The notes under the pieces were generated by a model. That model did not search any database, was not told the origin of the DNA, and was given only the letters and a program-made list of their open reading frames with translations. Shown piece after piece: positions 32,199-40,730 of a stretch of 64,000 nt of DNA; the first letter of the stretch is position 1, and each line of letters starts with the position of its first letter. Origin of the DNA: Eubacterium sp. (GTDB lineage: Bacteria; Bacillota; Clostridia; Oscillospirales; Acutalibacteraceae); assembly GCA_029258375.1 (NCBI GenBank), contig JARHZA010000002.1, positions 439,001 through 503,000 on the forward strand, written 5' to 3'. The position numbers and the translations under genes are program-made.

Positions 32199-33644
32199 TT
32201 ATTTTTCAATTTTTACAATTCCTTGAACACCTCTGGAAGCTGCTTTTATTAAATCAGTAGGTGTTTTGATTTCCGTTGTTTCATAACAATAGTTAATTGC
32301 TTGAGTTATACCAAGTAAAATCATAAATAAAATAATTTGTTTTGGTGAATTAAATATGTAATCGGTTAATCCAAATAAAAGTAAAAGCATAAGACTTGTA
32401 AAAATACAAAATACTAAATCAAATCTTTTTCCATTGTTAGAGTTTACAACAAGCAACATAGTGAAAGCTTTTACAATGATTACAGATAAGATTATAATGC
32501 CTATAATTCCAAGTTCAGCCCATATTTCAAAAATAAAGTTGTGGGCGTGTGGTTTATCCAGTTCATATTGGGTTAAAAGCATTATACCTGTTGATTCACA
32601 ACCAAATCCAAGTCCGGTTATAAATGCGTTCCAGTTGTTTGTTAAAAAGTCTATAACATTTTTCCAAATTTCAAAATGTACTTGAGTAGATCTTTGAGCA
32701 TCTTCTCCGGCAGTGTTGGGCACTACTGGTGGTGGAGTTGGAAGTATTCCGCCAGTTCCATTTCCAAAAGTTTTATTAGGTAATTGTGGAAGTTCTAAAA
32801 TTCCGTATCTTGCTAAAAGGGAAGGGAATATAATAGCAATTGTTGGTATAAAAATTTGTAACAAATCTTTGTAATGTCGTTTAATCAAAACGCAGAACAT
32901 AAATAACCAACCAAATAATGCAAGAACGCATCCTGCACGAGTTAATGTTGAACTCATTCCAGCACTTATTAGAAGATTTGCCCAAAAGTAAAAGTTTTTC
33001 TGTTTTTTAGTTTTAGCATTGAGAAATAGAAAAATTGAAATAGGGTATGCAATAATCATATATGATGCAAGAAGATTTGGGTTTGAAAAGAAGCCACTTG
33101 CTCTGTCATCAAAAGTGTTGGTTATAATTTCAAAAGGTAACCAAGTGTAGATCATTTCATCAAGCCCTTTGTAAAAAGGAGTTTGTAACACAAATCGTTG
33201 TGAAATATATCCAGCGTCATAAAGTGCATAAGAGCAAATTTGAATTGCACCAACCAAACCATTTATTGCAGCACTTGATACTATTAGCTTTAGTAGTTTG
33301 TTTATTTTTTGCTTGGTGTTGGCAAGGTTAAAAATCATAACTTGAACAAGAAACATTCCCCACCAAAGTCCTGCCATTCCTAATGTGTCAAGTTTTGTTT
33401 TAGACCAAATAACGCTCACAAGTGCGAGCGTCATAAATGCAATCTCTATTTTGCCAAGAGTTCCGACTTTTGCCTTTCTTCCTTCTTTGGTCCATTGAAC
33501 TTTAAAAATGATGAATCCAATAAATAAAATAAATGGACTTATATATTCAGGAAGTATAGGAAAAAGAAAAATTGTAGCCATAAGCCAGTGCCAACCGGGG
33601 TTGTCTTTGTAGTTGGCTTTTAGTGTTATAAGTTTTTCTTTCAT
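32199..33644 (-). CDS. O-antigen ligase/polymerase-family membrane protein
   Basis: The 481-residue protein has about 10-12 membrane segments and one large external loop containing a Pro-rich piece (ILPTPPPVVPNTAG). The family-like patch GLGFGCES and HAHNFIFEIWAELG precedes the last segments. WaaL/Wzy family members join or polymerise glycans on the outer face of the membrane. ATG 33644 follows AGAGGA; the upstream in-frame ATG lies before it and has no ribosome site. No other polysaccharide genes are adjacent, so the glycan is unknown. Confidence 0.82.
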   Translation of the reverse strand: MKEKLITLKANYKDNPGWHWLMATIFLFPILPEYISPFILFIGFIIFKVQWTKEGRKAKVGTLGKIEIAFMTLALVSVIWSKTKLDTLGMAGLWWGMFLVQVMIFNLANTKQKINKLLKLIVSSAAINGLVGAIQICSYALYDAGYISQRFVLQTPFYKGLDEMIYTWLPFEIITNTFDDRASGFFSNPNLLASYMIIAYPISIFLFLNAKTKKQKNFYFWANLLISAGMSSTLTRAGCVLALFGWLFMFCVLIKRHYKDLLQIFIPTIAIIFPSLLARYGILELPQLPNKTFGNGTGGILPTPPPVVPNTAGEDAQRSTQVHFEIWKNVIDFLTNNWNAFITGLGFGCESTGIMLLTQYELDKPHAHNFIFEIWAELGIIGIIILSVIIVKAFTMLLVVNSNNGKRFDLVFCIFTSLMLLLLFGLTDYIFNSPKQIILFMILLGITQAINYCYETTEIKTPTDLIKAASRGVQGIVKIEK

Positions 33645-33672
33645 ATAGTATCCTCTTTCGTTAGTAAAGTAC

Positions 33673-33701
33673 ATAATACTACAAAAAACGATTTATTTCA
33701 A
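33673..33701 (-). promoter_or_regulatory. Promoter of the O-antigen ligase-like gene
   Basis: On the minus strand TTGAAA and TATTAT are 17 bases apart, just upstream of the chosen start. Confidence 0.6.
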
Positions 33702-33777
33702 TAGTATATAATTAGTGCTAAAAAAGTATATGCTTTACGTAAGTAAAAACGTTGAATATTTGTTTACATAATCATTA

Positions 33778-33806
33778 TTGAAAAAGAATGGCAAATATAG
33801 TATACT
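33778..33806 (+). promoter_or_regulatory. Promoter of the first parvulin gene
   Basis: TTGAAA and TATACT are 17 bases apart, 34 bases before ATG 33841. This excludes the longer reading frame starting at 33778. Confidence 0.68.
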
Positions 33807-33840
33807 GCAAAGGTACACTATAATTTATAGGAGTTTTAAT

Positions 33841-35742
33841 ATGAGCGAAAAAGAAAAAGAAATTAACAACGAAGAACTAAACGAAGTTAAAGAAAATGTT
33901 GTTGATAAAGAAAATGAAAAGACTTCTAATGAAGAAGTAATTAGCGAAAATAGCACAGATGAAAATAGTGCTGTTTCAAAAAACGATAATTCAAAAGAAG
34001 TAACATTAGAAGATAATGATAACTGGGAGTTTGAGGCTGAAGCACCAACTCTTGATAGTGAAATTAAACTTGGTAACGATTATGAGATTAACATTCCAGA
34101 GTCAAAAGAGCCAACTGAAATAATTGATTTTCAAAAAAAAGACGATCAAATCGTAATAAATAAAAAGTCATTAAAAGTTACTTTAACAGTTATTCTTTCA
34201 GTAATTATTGTTGCGCTTCTTGTTGTTTTGGGTGTGTTTTTCTTTAATACACCTAATAGCAAAGAAATTATGAACCCTGGCAACGTTGCTGCAAAAATAG
34301 GTAAAACAAATGTATCTGTAGGTATGTATAATTATTATTATAACGGCGTAAAAAATAATTATATTAGATACGCTCAAAATGGTTATATTGATCTTGATCC
34401 AAGTGCAGACTACTCAACTCAATATACAGTTGATAAAGAAGGAAATGAAATCTCTTGGCTTGATTTATTCAAAAAAGATACAGAAAGTCAACTTCAATAC
34501 GTTATTGCATTTTATGAAGCAGGCGTTAAAGAGGGATTAAAGTTAACTGAAAAAGAACAAGAAAATATTGATCAAGAAATTGCGAATATAGAAAAACAGG
34601 CATCAGACTCAAAAGTTAGTGTTTCTGATTATCTTGCAAAACACTATGGCAAAAATTTTGGCATAGAAACATTAAGAAAAACAAGAGAGCAGTTTTATAT
34701 TGCCAACGATTACTATAATCAAAAATTCATAGACGAACAGGTTGATTCTGAAAAATTTGAGGATTATTTTAAAGAAAATCAAAACAAGTATTATTCAACA
34801 AAATTTGCCTGTGTTGAAATGACATTTGATGCTAAAGATAAAGACAGTGTTGAAAAAAGCAAAGAACTTGCAAAAAAATATTGTAGTGAAATTAAAGACA
34901 TTAAATCATTAAAAGCAATTATTCCAGAGGCGTCAAGTGACCTTATTCAAAGATATATAGATAATGGCTATTTTGAAACTAAAGAAGAAGCAATAAAAGC
35001 ATTAGAAAGCTCAATAGAAATGACAAAATCTGGTGCAGAAATAGAAAGTAACTTTGGCAAAGAAATTACTAATTGGCTTATGAGTAGCGAAACATCAGTT
35101 GGCAGCACTAATTATTATGTTGATGAGGAACACGGTTTTATCTATATCTTCCTCAAAACAGGTGAACCAGAATTTGATGAAACAGAAGTATATTCTGTAA
35201 GACATATTCTTGTAACTCCAAAAAGTGAAAGCAAAGAAGAAGAAACTGATTCAGAAATTCAAAAGCCAACACAATATACTGAAGAAGAGTGGCAAGCTGC
35301 TCTTGATTCTGCTAATGCAATTTTAGATGAATATAATTCAGGAGATAAAACTGAACGTTCATTTGCAATTCTTGCTGAAGCTAAAAGTGATGATGTTGAA
35401 TCAACATCATTAGGAACAAGGGGCTACTATGGTGGTGCAATTGAAGGTACACACCTTGGAGAAATGGTTCCGGAATTTGAAAGTTGGGCAGTTGATAAAC
35501 AACGTAAATATGGCGATGTTGATATAGTTAAAAGCCAGTTTGGTTATCATATTATGTATTTCTTAAACGATGGCCCAGCATATAATTTTAATGCTTTAAG
35601 AGATTATAAAATTAGTAACTATACAGAACTTGAAAAAGAATATGTAGATGCTTGCAAAGTTAAAGAACGCCATGGTATGAAAAAAACTCAAGTTAACGAA
35701 GTGCCAATCGTAGAAGGTTCACAAAAAAACAATACAAAATAA
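33841..35742 (+). CDS. Membrane-anchored parvulin-type peptidyl-prolyl isomerase (1)
   Basis: The 633-residue protein has an acidic cytosolic N-terminus of about 110 residues, one membrane segment (SLKVTLTVILSVIIVALLVVL) and an extracellular SurA/PrsA-like chaperone part. A parvulin domain begins at YSVRHILVTPKSE and ends near FGYHIMYFLNDG. Such proteins help exported proteins fold. It is anchored by a membrane span, unlike lipoprotein PrsA. ATG 33841 follows AGGAG. A paralogue with the same layout follows directly. Confidence 0.85.
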   Translation: MSEKEKEINNEELNEVKENVVDKENEKTSNEEVISENSTDENSAVSKNDNSKEVTLEDNDNWEFEAEAPTLDSEIKLGNDYEINIPESKEPTEIIDFQKKDDQIVINKKSLKVTLTVILSVIIVALLVVLGVFFFNTPNSKEIMNPGNVAAKIGKTNVSVGMYNYYYNGVKNNYIRYAQNGYIDLDPSADYSTQYTVDKEGNEISWLDLFKKDTESQLQYVIAFYEAGVKEGLKLTEKEQENIDQEIANIEKQASDSKVSVSDYLAKHYGKNFGIETLRKTREQFYIANDYYNQKFIDEQVDSEKFEDYFKENQNKYYSTKFACVEMTFDAKDKDSVEKSKELAKKYCSEIKDIKSLKAIIPEASSDLIQRYIDNGYFETKEEAIKALESSIEMTKSGAEIESNFGKEITNWLMSSETSVGSTNYYVDEEHGFIYIFLKTGEPEFDETEVYSVRHILVTPKSESKEEETDSEIQKPTQYTEEEWQAALDSANAILDEYNSGDKTERSFAILAEAKSDDVESTSLGTRGYYGGAIEGTHLGEMVPEFESWAVDKQRKYGDVDIVKSQFGYHIMYFLNDGPAYNFNALRDYKISNYTELEKEYVDACKVKERHGMKKTQVNEVPIVEGSQKNNTK

Positions 35743-35808
35743 AAAAATCAGTATTTTTAACAAAACTTTGATTATAATTTAGCAATAAATAACAGTATTT
35801 ATATAATT

Positions 35809-35859
35809 TGCTCTTGTAATATTATTTACTTTGGTGTAAAATGTTACAAGAGCATTTTT
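35809..35859 (+). terminator. Hairpin between the two parvulin genes
   Basis: A stem of about 15 bp (GCTCTTGTAATATT with AATGTTACAAGAGC, one G-T pair) is followed by TTTTT. It probably terminates the first parvulin gene. A TATAAT at 35802-35807 just before it could start the second gene, in which case the hairpin would act as a leader. Confidence 0.6.
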
Positions 35860-35886
35860 GCTAATAAGAGAAGGAAGATATAAAAC

Positions 35887-37731
35887 ATGGCTAAAAAAGA
35901 ATTAAATGATGATCTTTTTGCTGGCGACTCAATTTCAGACGGCGAAAAGAAAAATAAATCTAAAAAGAATTCAGCAAAAAAAGCACAATCCGCTGCTAAA
36001 AAAGCTGAAAAACTTGCTGCTAAAAGAGCAAAATATGAAGAAGAAATCAAAACTCTTAAAGCAAGCATTGAATCTGAAACAGATGCAAATAAAAAAGAAG
36101 AATTACAAAAGCAACTTGCAAAAGCAAAGGCTAACCTTGAAAAAGTTGGCAAGGGTGTAAATATTGCAAATGATCAAAAGAAAATAATTAAATCTGTTGT
36201 TGCAGTAGTAATCGTGGTTGCTCTTCTTGTTACATACGTTTCAACTGGTTTAGTTCGTAAAGGATTTGTTCATTCTACTTTACAATGGACAACTCATCTT
36301 ACAGCAGTAACTATTACTTCAGAAGATGGCGATAAAATTAAAGTTCCTGTATCAACATATAACTATTATTTTTCAACAACATATAATAACCTAATGTCAA
36401 CAAAGCAGTTATATGACCAATATGGCCTTGATGCAAGCAAAGCTGGTCTTGATGTTGACTTTGATAAATCTCTTTCAAGCCAAAAAACAACTAATGAAGA
36501 TGATAAAGTTGTTACTTGGTCACAACATCTTGAAGATATGGTTATAAAGGCAATAGAAGATACTTACACATTCTACAATGAAGCTGTAAAGGCAAATAAT
36601 GGCGAAGAACCAGAAATTACAGCAGAACAACAAAAGCAAATTGATGATACATTAGGTAAGTATAAGGAGAATGCAAATAAATATGGATATACTCTTTCTG
36701 CTTATCTTGTAAAAGCAATGGGTAAAGGCGTAACTGAATCAGTATTTCGTCAAGAATCAAAGCGCTCATATATTGCAGATAATTATAGAAAAGAACTTCA
36801 AACAAATAATTCAAAAGCTGAAATCACACAAGAACAAATCGATACTTATAAAAACGAACATCTCGATGATCTTAAATCTGTAGACATTAGAATTTTTGAA
36901 GCAAGTAACGAAGATGAAGCAACTGCTTTCAAGAATGAACTTAAAAAAGATGGTTCTAACTTTACAGATCTTTGTGTAAAATATGCACCTGAAGGATTTT
37001 ATAAAGATTTTTCTAAAGATCCAGGTTCATCAACACAACTTTATGTAACAAAATCAGCACTTCAAAATGCTGGATTTGCAATTGCAACTGCAGATAATAA
37101 CGATGCCGAAGAAGATCAAAAAACATATTCTGGTCTTGATTGGCTCTTCAGTGCTGATCGTGTAAAAGGTGATATTTATCAACATTCAACAACAGTAGTT
37201 TATGTTCTTGAGCCAGCAAGACTTTCTAATGTAAACACAGTAAATGTACGTCACATTCTTATTGCTCCAGAGAAAAAGGGCAACGAAAGCAATGCTGTAA
37301 GTGCATCACAAGAAGATTGGGATAAAGCATATAAAGAAGCTAAAGACGTTCTTGCAGCATATAACAAGGGTGCAAAAACAGAAGATAGCTTTGCTGAACT
37401 TGCAAAAGAAAAATCAGTTGATGGTTCTGCAAGCAAGGGTGGATTATATGAAAATATTTATCCAAATCAAATGGTAAGCACATTTAACTATTGGTGTTTT
37501 GATTCAAGCCGTAAAGCAGGCGATGTTGATATGATTAAAACAGAATATGGTTATCATATCATGTATTTTGTAGGTCAAACAGGTACTCCAGTTTGGGAAT
37601 TTACTGCAAAAACAGAACTTCAAAATGCAGCAGGTCAAACAGAAAGTGAAAAACTTGATGAAGCATATACTGCAAAAGTAAACTGGTTTGGCTCACGTTA
37701 TTTTGAAAAAGACGTAGACATCGACAGATAA
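35887..37731 (+). CDS. Membrane-anchored parvulin-type peptidyl-prolyl isomerase (2)
   Basis: The 614-residue protein parallels its upstream neighbour: a Lys/Ala-rich cytosolic coiled-coil N-terminus (~1-95), a single membrane segment (IIKSVVAVVIVVALLVTYV), a chaperone-like region and a C-terminal parvulin domain from VNVRHILIAPEKK to YGYHIMYFVGQTG. The cytosolic part is basic, whereas that of the first protein is acidic. This suggests division of labour or heteromer formation. GAAGG is the ribosome site. It ends at a strong terminator. Confidence 0.85.
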   Translation: MAKKELNDDLFAGDSISDGEKKNKSKKNSAKKAQSAAKKAEKLAAKRAKYEEEIKTLKASIESETDANKKEELQKQLAKAKANLEKVGKGVNIANDQKKIIKSVVAVVIVVALLVTYVSTGLVRKGFVHSTLQWTTHLTAVTITSEDGDKIKVPVSTYNYYFSTTYNNLMSTKQLYDQYGLDASKAGLDVDFDKSLSSQKTTNEDDKVVTWSQHLEDMVIKAIEDTYTFYNEAVKANNGEEPEITAEQQKQIDDTLGKYKENANKYGYTLSAYLVKAMGKGVTESVFRQESKRSYIADNYRKELQTNNSKAEITQEQIDTYKNEHLDDLKSVDIRIFEASNEDEATAFKNELKKDGSNFTDLCVKYAPEGFYKDFSKDPGSSTQLYVTKSALQNAGFAIATADNNDAEEDQKTYSGLDWLFSADRVKGDIYQHSTTVVYVLEPARLSNVNTVNVRHILIAPEKKGNESNAVSASQEDWDKAYKEAKDVLAAYNKGAKTEDSFAELAKEKSVDGSASKGGLYENIYPNQMVSTFNYWCFDSSRKAGDVDMIKTEYGYHIMYFVGQTGTPVWEFTAKTELQNAAGQTESEKLDEAYTAKVNWFGSRYFEKDVDIDR

Positions 37732-37735
37732 ATTT

Positions 37736-37763
37736 AAAAAGGTTGCATTTTGCAACCTTTTTT
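37736..37763 (+). terminator. Terminator of the second parvulin gene
   Basis: AAAAAGGTTGCA/TGCAACCTTTTTT forms a compact hairpin with a T-run. Confidence 0.88.
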
Positions 37764-37808
37764 GTTCTAATAGTTTTTTAGTTATATTTTAGAGGAAGTG
37801 AGCGTCAT

Positions 37809-38033
37809 ATGGTTAATAACGAAATTGATATAGAAGTGTTAAAAGAAAAAATATCACGCCTTATGGCAGCCCTTGAAGATGTTAATTTTGAGTGTCAAAG
37901 ACTTGAAATTATAAACTCTAATCTTGATTTTCAACTAAAAGAGGCAAATAGAGAACTAAAGCAAAATATTGCTGTACTTCAAGCCCTTGAAGAAGAAAAT
38001 GAAAATCTAAAAAAGCAACTTTCAGGTAAATGA
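37809..38033 (+). CDS. Small coiled-coil protein, function unknown
   Basis: The 74-residue protein is almost wholly heptad-patterned (IDIEVLKEKISRLMAALEDV and later LKQNIAVLQALEEENENLKKQL), so a dimeric coiled coil is likely. No family is recognised. It is one base before the fumarase-type gene, indicating coupled translation. AGAGGAAG precedes it at a slightly long distance. A weak promoter (TTGTTC, 17 bases, TATTTT at 37762-37790) lies upstream. Its role may be to bridge or localise the next protein, which is inference. Confidence 0.6.
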   Translation: MVNNEIDIEVLKEKISRLMAALEDVNFECQRLEIINSNLDFQLKEANRELKQNIAVLQALEEENENLKKQLSGK

Positions 38034-38034
38034 T

Positions 38035-38562
38035 ATGGAATATAATATAAATGTAAATGAACTTCGTAGTTATTGCGAAAAATTGCACGCAGGGGATAGA
38101 GTTGTTTTATCTGGAAAAGTTTATACTTCTCGTGATGCTGCACACAAAAGAATTGTTTCTGCACTTCAAAATGGCGAAGAATTGCCTTATGATTTAAAAG
38201 ATGCTGTAGTTTATTATGCCGGCCCAACTCCTGCCCCAGAAGGTCTTGCAGTTGGTTCTTGTGGTCCAACAACTTCCAGTAGAATGGATGTTTTTGCTCC
38301 AACTCTTCTTGATAATGGCATTGTTGCAATGGTAGGAAAAGGCGAACGTAATAAAGAAGTGTGTGACGCTATTGTGCGTAATAAGGCAGTTTATCTTTGC
38401 GCTATTGGGGGAGCAGGCGCTCTTGCATCAAAGTGTATCGTTGAATGTAAAGTTATTGCTTATGATGATTTGGGTTGCGAATCTGTTAAAGAATTGCAGT
38501 TTAATAATTTCCCTCTAACAGTTGCAATTGATTGCAATGGTGGAAATATCTTTAATAGATGA
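38035..38562 (+). CDS. Class I fumarase/tartrate dehydratase beta-type subunit
   Basis: The 175-residue protein matches the C-terminal (beta) domain of iron-sulfur class I hydro-lyases: GDRVVLSGKVYTSRDAAHKR, the substrate-loop signature GSCGPTTSSRMD and AIGGAGALASKCI. In two-subunit enzymes this beta chain works with an alpha chain carrying the 4Fe-4S cluster. The alpha gene normally sits directly upstream, but here that place holds a small coiled-coil gene. The substrate may be fumarate or tartrate. The gene ends before a shared terminator. Confidence 0.85.
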   Translation: MEYNINVNELRSYCEKLHAGDRVVLSGKVYTSRDAAHKRIVSALQNGEELPYDLKDAVVYYAGPTPAPEGLAVGSCGPTTSSRMDVFAPTLLDNGIVAMVGKGERNKEVCDAIVRNKAVYLCAIGGAGALASKCIVECKVIAYDDLGCESVKELQFNNFPLTVAIDCNGGNIFNR

Positions 38563-38579
38563 TTTATATATTTAACTAC

Positions 38580-38613
38580 AAAAGGCCTAACTTTAAATAG
38601 TTAGGCCTTTTTT
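38580..38613. terminator. Bidirectional terminator (fumarase-type gene / sigK)
   Basis: AAAAGGCCTAACT/AGTTAGGCCTTTTTT lies between the converging genes with A- and T-runs on both sides. Confidence 0.9.
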
Positions 38614-38617
38614 ATAG

Positions 38618-39319
38618 TTAATTTTGTTTATTGTTTTTTTCCACTTCTTTTTTTATTTCTTTTAAAACTTTTTTTTCAATTCTTGAAACATAACTTCTGC
38701 TAATGTTGAGTCTTGTTGCTACTTCTCTTTGTGTTAGTGGCTTTTTGTTGTCTAAACCATATCGTAAAATTATTATTTCTTTTTCTCGCTCATCTTCCAT
38801 TTTTTCAATTATTTTAGATACTTTTTCCCATTTTATTTTAGTTTCTAAATCCTCTGCAAGATCACTGTTGTCACTAATTGTATCTCCTAAAGTTAAAGGA
38901 TTTCCTCCTTTGTCAACTTCTATCGAATCATTAAGATAAACATCAGTTGCAGTTTTTCTTGTATTTCTAAAATACATTAAAATTTCGTTTTCAATGCACC
39001 TGCTGGCATAAGTTGCAAGTTTAATACCTTTGTCAGGGTTAAACGTGTCAATAGCTTTAATTAAGCCAATAGAACCTATAGAGATTAAATCGTCTGTATC
39101 ATTTGTTTTAGAATAATATTTTTTTACAATATGACTTACAAGTCTCAAATTTCGTTCAATAAGAATTTCTCTTGCATCTTTGTCTCCGTCTTTTAGTCTT
39201 TGTAATACTTCTGCCTCTTCTTTTGGACTAAGAGGCTTAGGAAAAGCAGAGCCGTTACTTATGTGCAATATAAAATATAATATATTTGCACTTAAAAAAG
39301 ATAGTATTGCGGAAAACAT
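38618..39319 (-). CDS. sigK: Sporulation sigma factor K (pro-SigK)
   Basis: SigK is the late mother-cell sigma factor of endospore formation. The 233-residue protein begins with a hydrophobic pro-sequence (MFSAILSFLSANILYFILHI), followed by FPKPLSPKEEAEVL. Region 2 shows RNLRLVSHIVKKYY and IGSIGLIKAIDTF, and region 4 ends in TQREVATRLNISRSYVSRIEKK. The pro-sequence implies activation by regulated proteolysis. ATG 39319 is favoured by GGTGA six bases away; in-frame ATGs at 39325 and 39331 are possible. The gene is uninterrupted (no skin element), which supports a spore-forming host. Confidence 0.93.
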   Translation of the reverse strand: MFSAILSFLSANILYFILHISNGSAFPKPLSPKEEAEVLQRLKDGDKDAREILIERNLRLVSHIVKKYYSKTNDTDDLISIGSIGLIKAIDTFNPDKGIKLATYASRCIENEILMYFRNTRKTATDVYLNDSIEVDKGGNPLTLGDTISDNSDLAEDLETKIKWEKVSKIIEKMEDEREKEIIILRYGLDNKKPLTQREVATRLNISRSYVSRIEKKVLKEIKKEVEKNNKQN

Positions 39320-39396
39320 TTTCATCACCATTAAATAATATGAGAAATTCGATAATTAAATGCTAAAATACATAAATCAAATTTAATATAGAAAAT

Positions 39397-39424
39397 AAGC
39401 CCTTTGAATAATCAAAGGGCTTTA
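39397..39424 (-). terminator. Terminator-like hairpin after the CDF gene
   Basis: A perfect AAGCCCTTTGA/TCAAAGGGCTT stem with a four-base loop lies after the CDF stop on the minus strand. The T-tract is interrupted. Confidence 0.7.
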
Positions 39425-39434
39425 AATTATTTTA

Positions 39435-40601
39435 TTAAACAAAACTGTGTTCAACCGTAACAACTAAAAATACATCAGGTCTTGTTTCTTTAACTTTTGC
39501 TTTAATATCATTTAAAATAGTGTTGTTGTCTTTATCATATTCGTGAGGAATTACAAGATCGAAAATAAAGTTTGTGTGTGATGGACCTTCAACAACTCTA
39601 AAATCGTGGAACGAAAAGCGTTCGTCATATTCGTTTATGATGTTTTTAATGAAATCTTTATATTTGTCAATTCTTTCATCGTCAGTAATAACGGGATCCA
39701 TATGTATGCAAATTATTATGTTTAATTTTTTACTAATTCTTTTTTCAGTGTTATCAATAATATCATGAAGTTCCATAACATCAATATTGCAAGGCACTTC
39801 TGCGTGTGCAGATGCAATTATACGACCTGGTCCGTAGTCATGAACAATAAGGTCATGAACACCAACAATTTTTTCTTCTTGCAACATAAGTGATTCAATT
39901 TCTTTTACAAGTGCTGGATCAGGAGCTTTGCCAAGAAGATTGTCAATAATATCTTTAACAATTTGAATGCCGGCAATTATTATGATTATTGTAACAATAA
40001 TACCAATAATTCCGTCGGCTCTTTTAAATGAAGTGAAAGCAGAAATTGCAAGCGCAATCATAGTTGCACCAGTTGCAATAGAGTCATTTAAACTATCTTG
40101 CATAACGGCTTTCATATTTATGTTACCAGTAATTTTATATAATTTGAAGTTAAAGTAAGCAAGCCAAAGTTTTGCTAAAATAGCGACGCCGAGGACTATT
40201 ATTGATATAATGCTAAACTTAACTTCTTCAGGTTTAATAATTTTTTGAATACTACTTTTACCAAGTTCAAAACCCATTAAGAAAATAAAAAATGAAACAA
40301 CAAGTGCACTTATATATTCCATTCTGCCGTGACCAAATGGATGGTCTTTATCAACAGGTTTTCCTGCAATTTTTGTACCTAATATTGTAACAACACTTGA
40401 GCTCGCATCTGTAAGGTTGTTTACAGCGTCTGCCATAATTGATACAGAATTGGTTATAGTTCCAATAATGAATTTGAAAACAGAAAGGATAACATTTAAT
40501 ACTATTCCTACACCACCAGATAAAGTGCCGTATTTTTCTCTTGTCTTTAAATTTGAAGGGTCATTGTCTTTGATAAATGTTTTAATAAGAAAATTTGTCA
40601 T
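39435..40601 (-). CDS. Cation diffusion facilitator (CDF) metal exporter
   Basis: The 388-residue protein has six predicted membrane segments, the CDF metal-site motifs MADAVNNLTDASSS and DHPFGHGRMEY, and a cytosolic C-terminal domain from ~residue 215 with His and Asp residues (AHAEVP, IHMDPV). CDF proteins export Zn2+, Mn2+, Fe2+ or similar ions in exchange for protons. The C-terminal extension (to 388) is longer than usual (~300). GGAGG precedes the start. The metal is not predictable from what I see. Confidence 0.9.
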   Translation of the reverse strand: MTNFLIKTFIKDNDPSNLKTREKYGTLSGGVGIVLNVILSVFKFIIGTITNSVSIMADAVNNLTDASSSVVTILGTKIAGKPVDKDHPFGHGRMEYISALVVSFFIFLMGFELGKSSIQKIIKPEEVKFSIISIIVLGVAILAKLWLAYFNFKLYKITGNINMKAVMQDSLNDSIATGATMIALAISAFTSFKRADGIIGIIVTIIIIIAGIQIVKDIIDNLLGKAPDPALVKEIESLMLQEEKIVGVHDLIVHDYGPGRIIASAHAEVPCNIDVMELHDIIDNTEKRISKKLNIIICIHMDPVITDDERIDKYKDFIKNIINEYDERFSFHDFRVVEGPSHTNFIFDLVIPHEYDKDNNTILNDIKAKVKETRPDVFLVVTVEHSFV

Positions 40602-40640
40602 ATTTTAGCCTCCAATAATTGATAATAACATAATTTAAAC

Positions 40641-40669
40641 TTTATCTCAATATAGAATTGTGCTATAAT
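40641..40669 (+). promoter_or_regulatory. Promoter of the flavodoxin-like reductase gene
   Basis: TTTATC and TATAAT are 17 bases apart, with TGC before the -10 (extended). A palindrome (ACTGTC, 7 bases, GACAGT at 40691-40709) follows in the leader. Confidence 0.5.
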
Positions 40670-40730
40670 CATCTTCAAATAAGTTTATAAACTGTCAAAA
40701 TACGACAGTGTTTTGATTTTAGGTGATAAA

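Noticed and set aside
38618-39319. Sigma factor E or G in place of K
   Set aside because: The short hydrophobic pro-sequence and FPKPLS start are SigK-like; no spoIIGA or spoIIA genes adjoin it.
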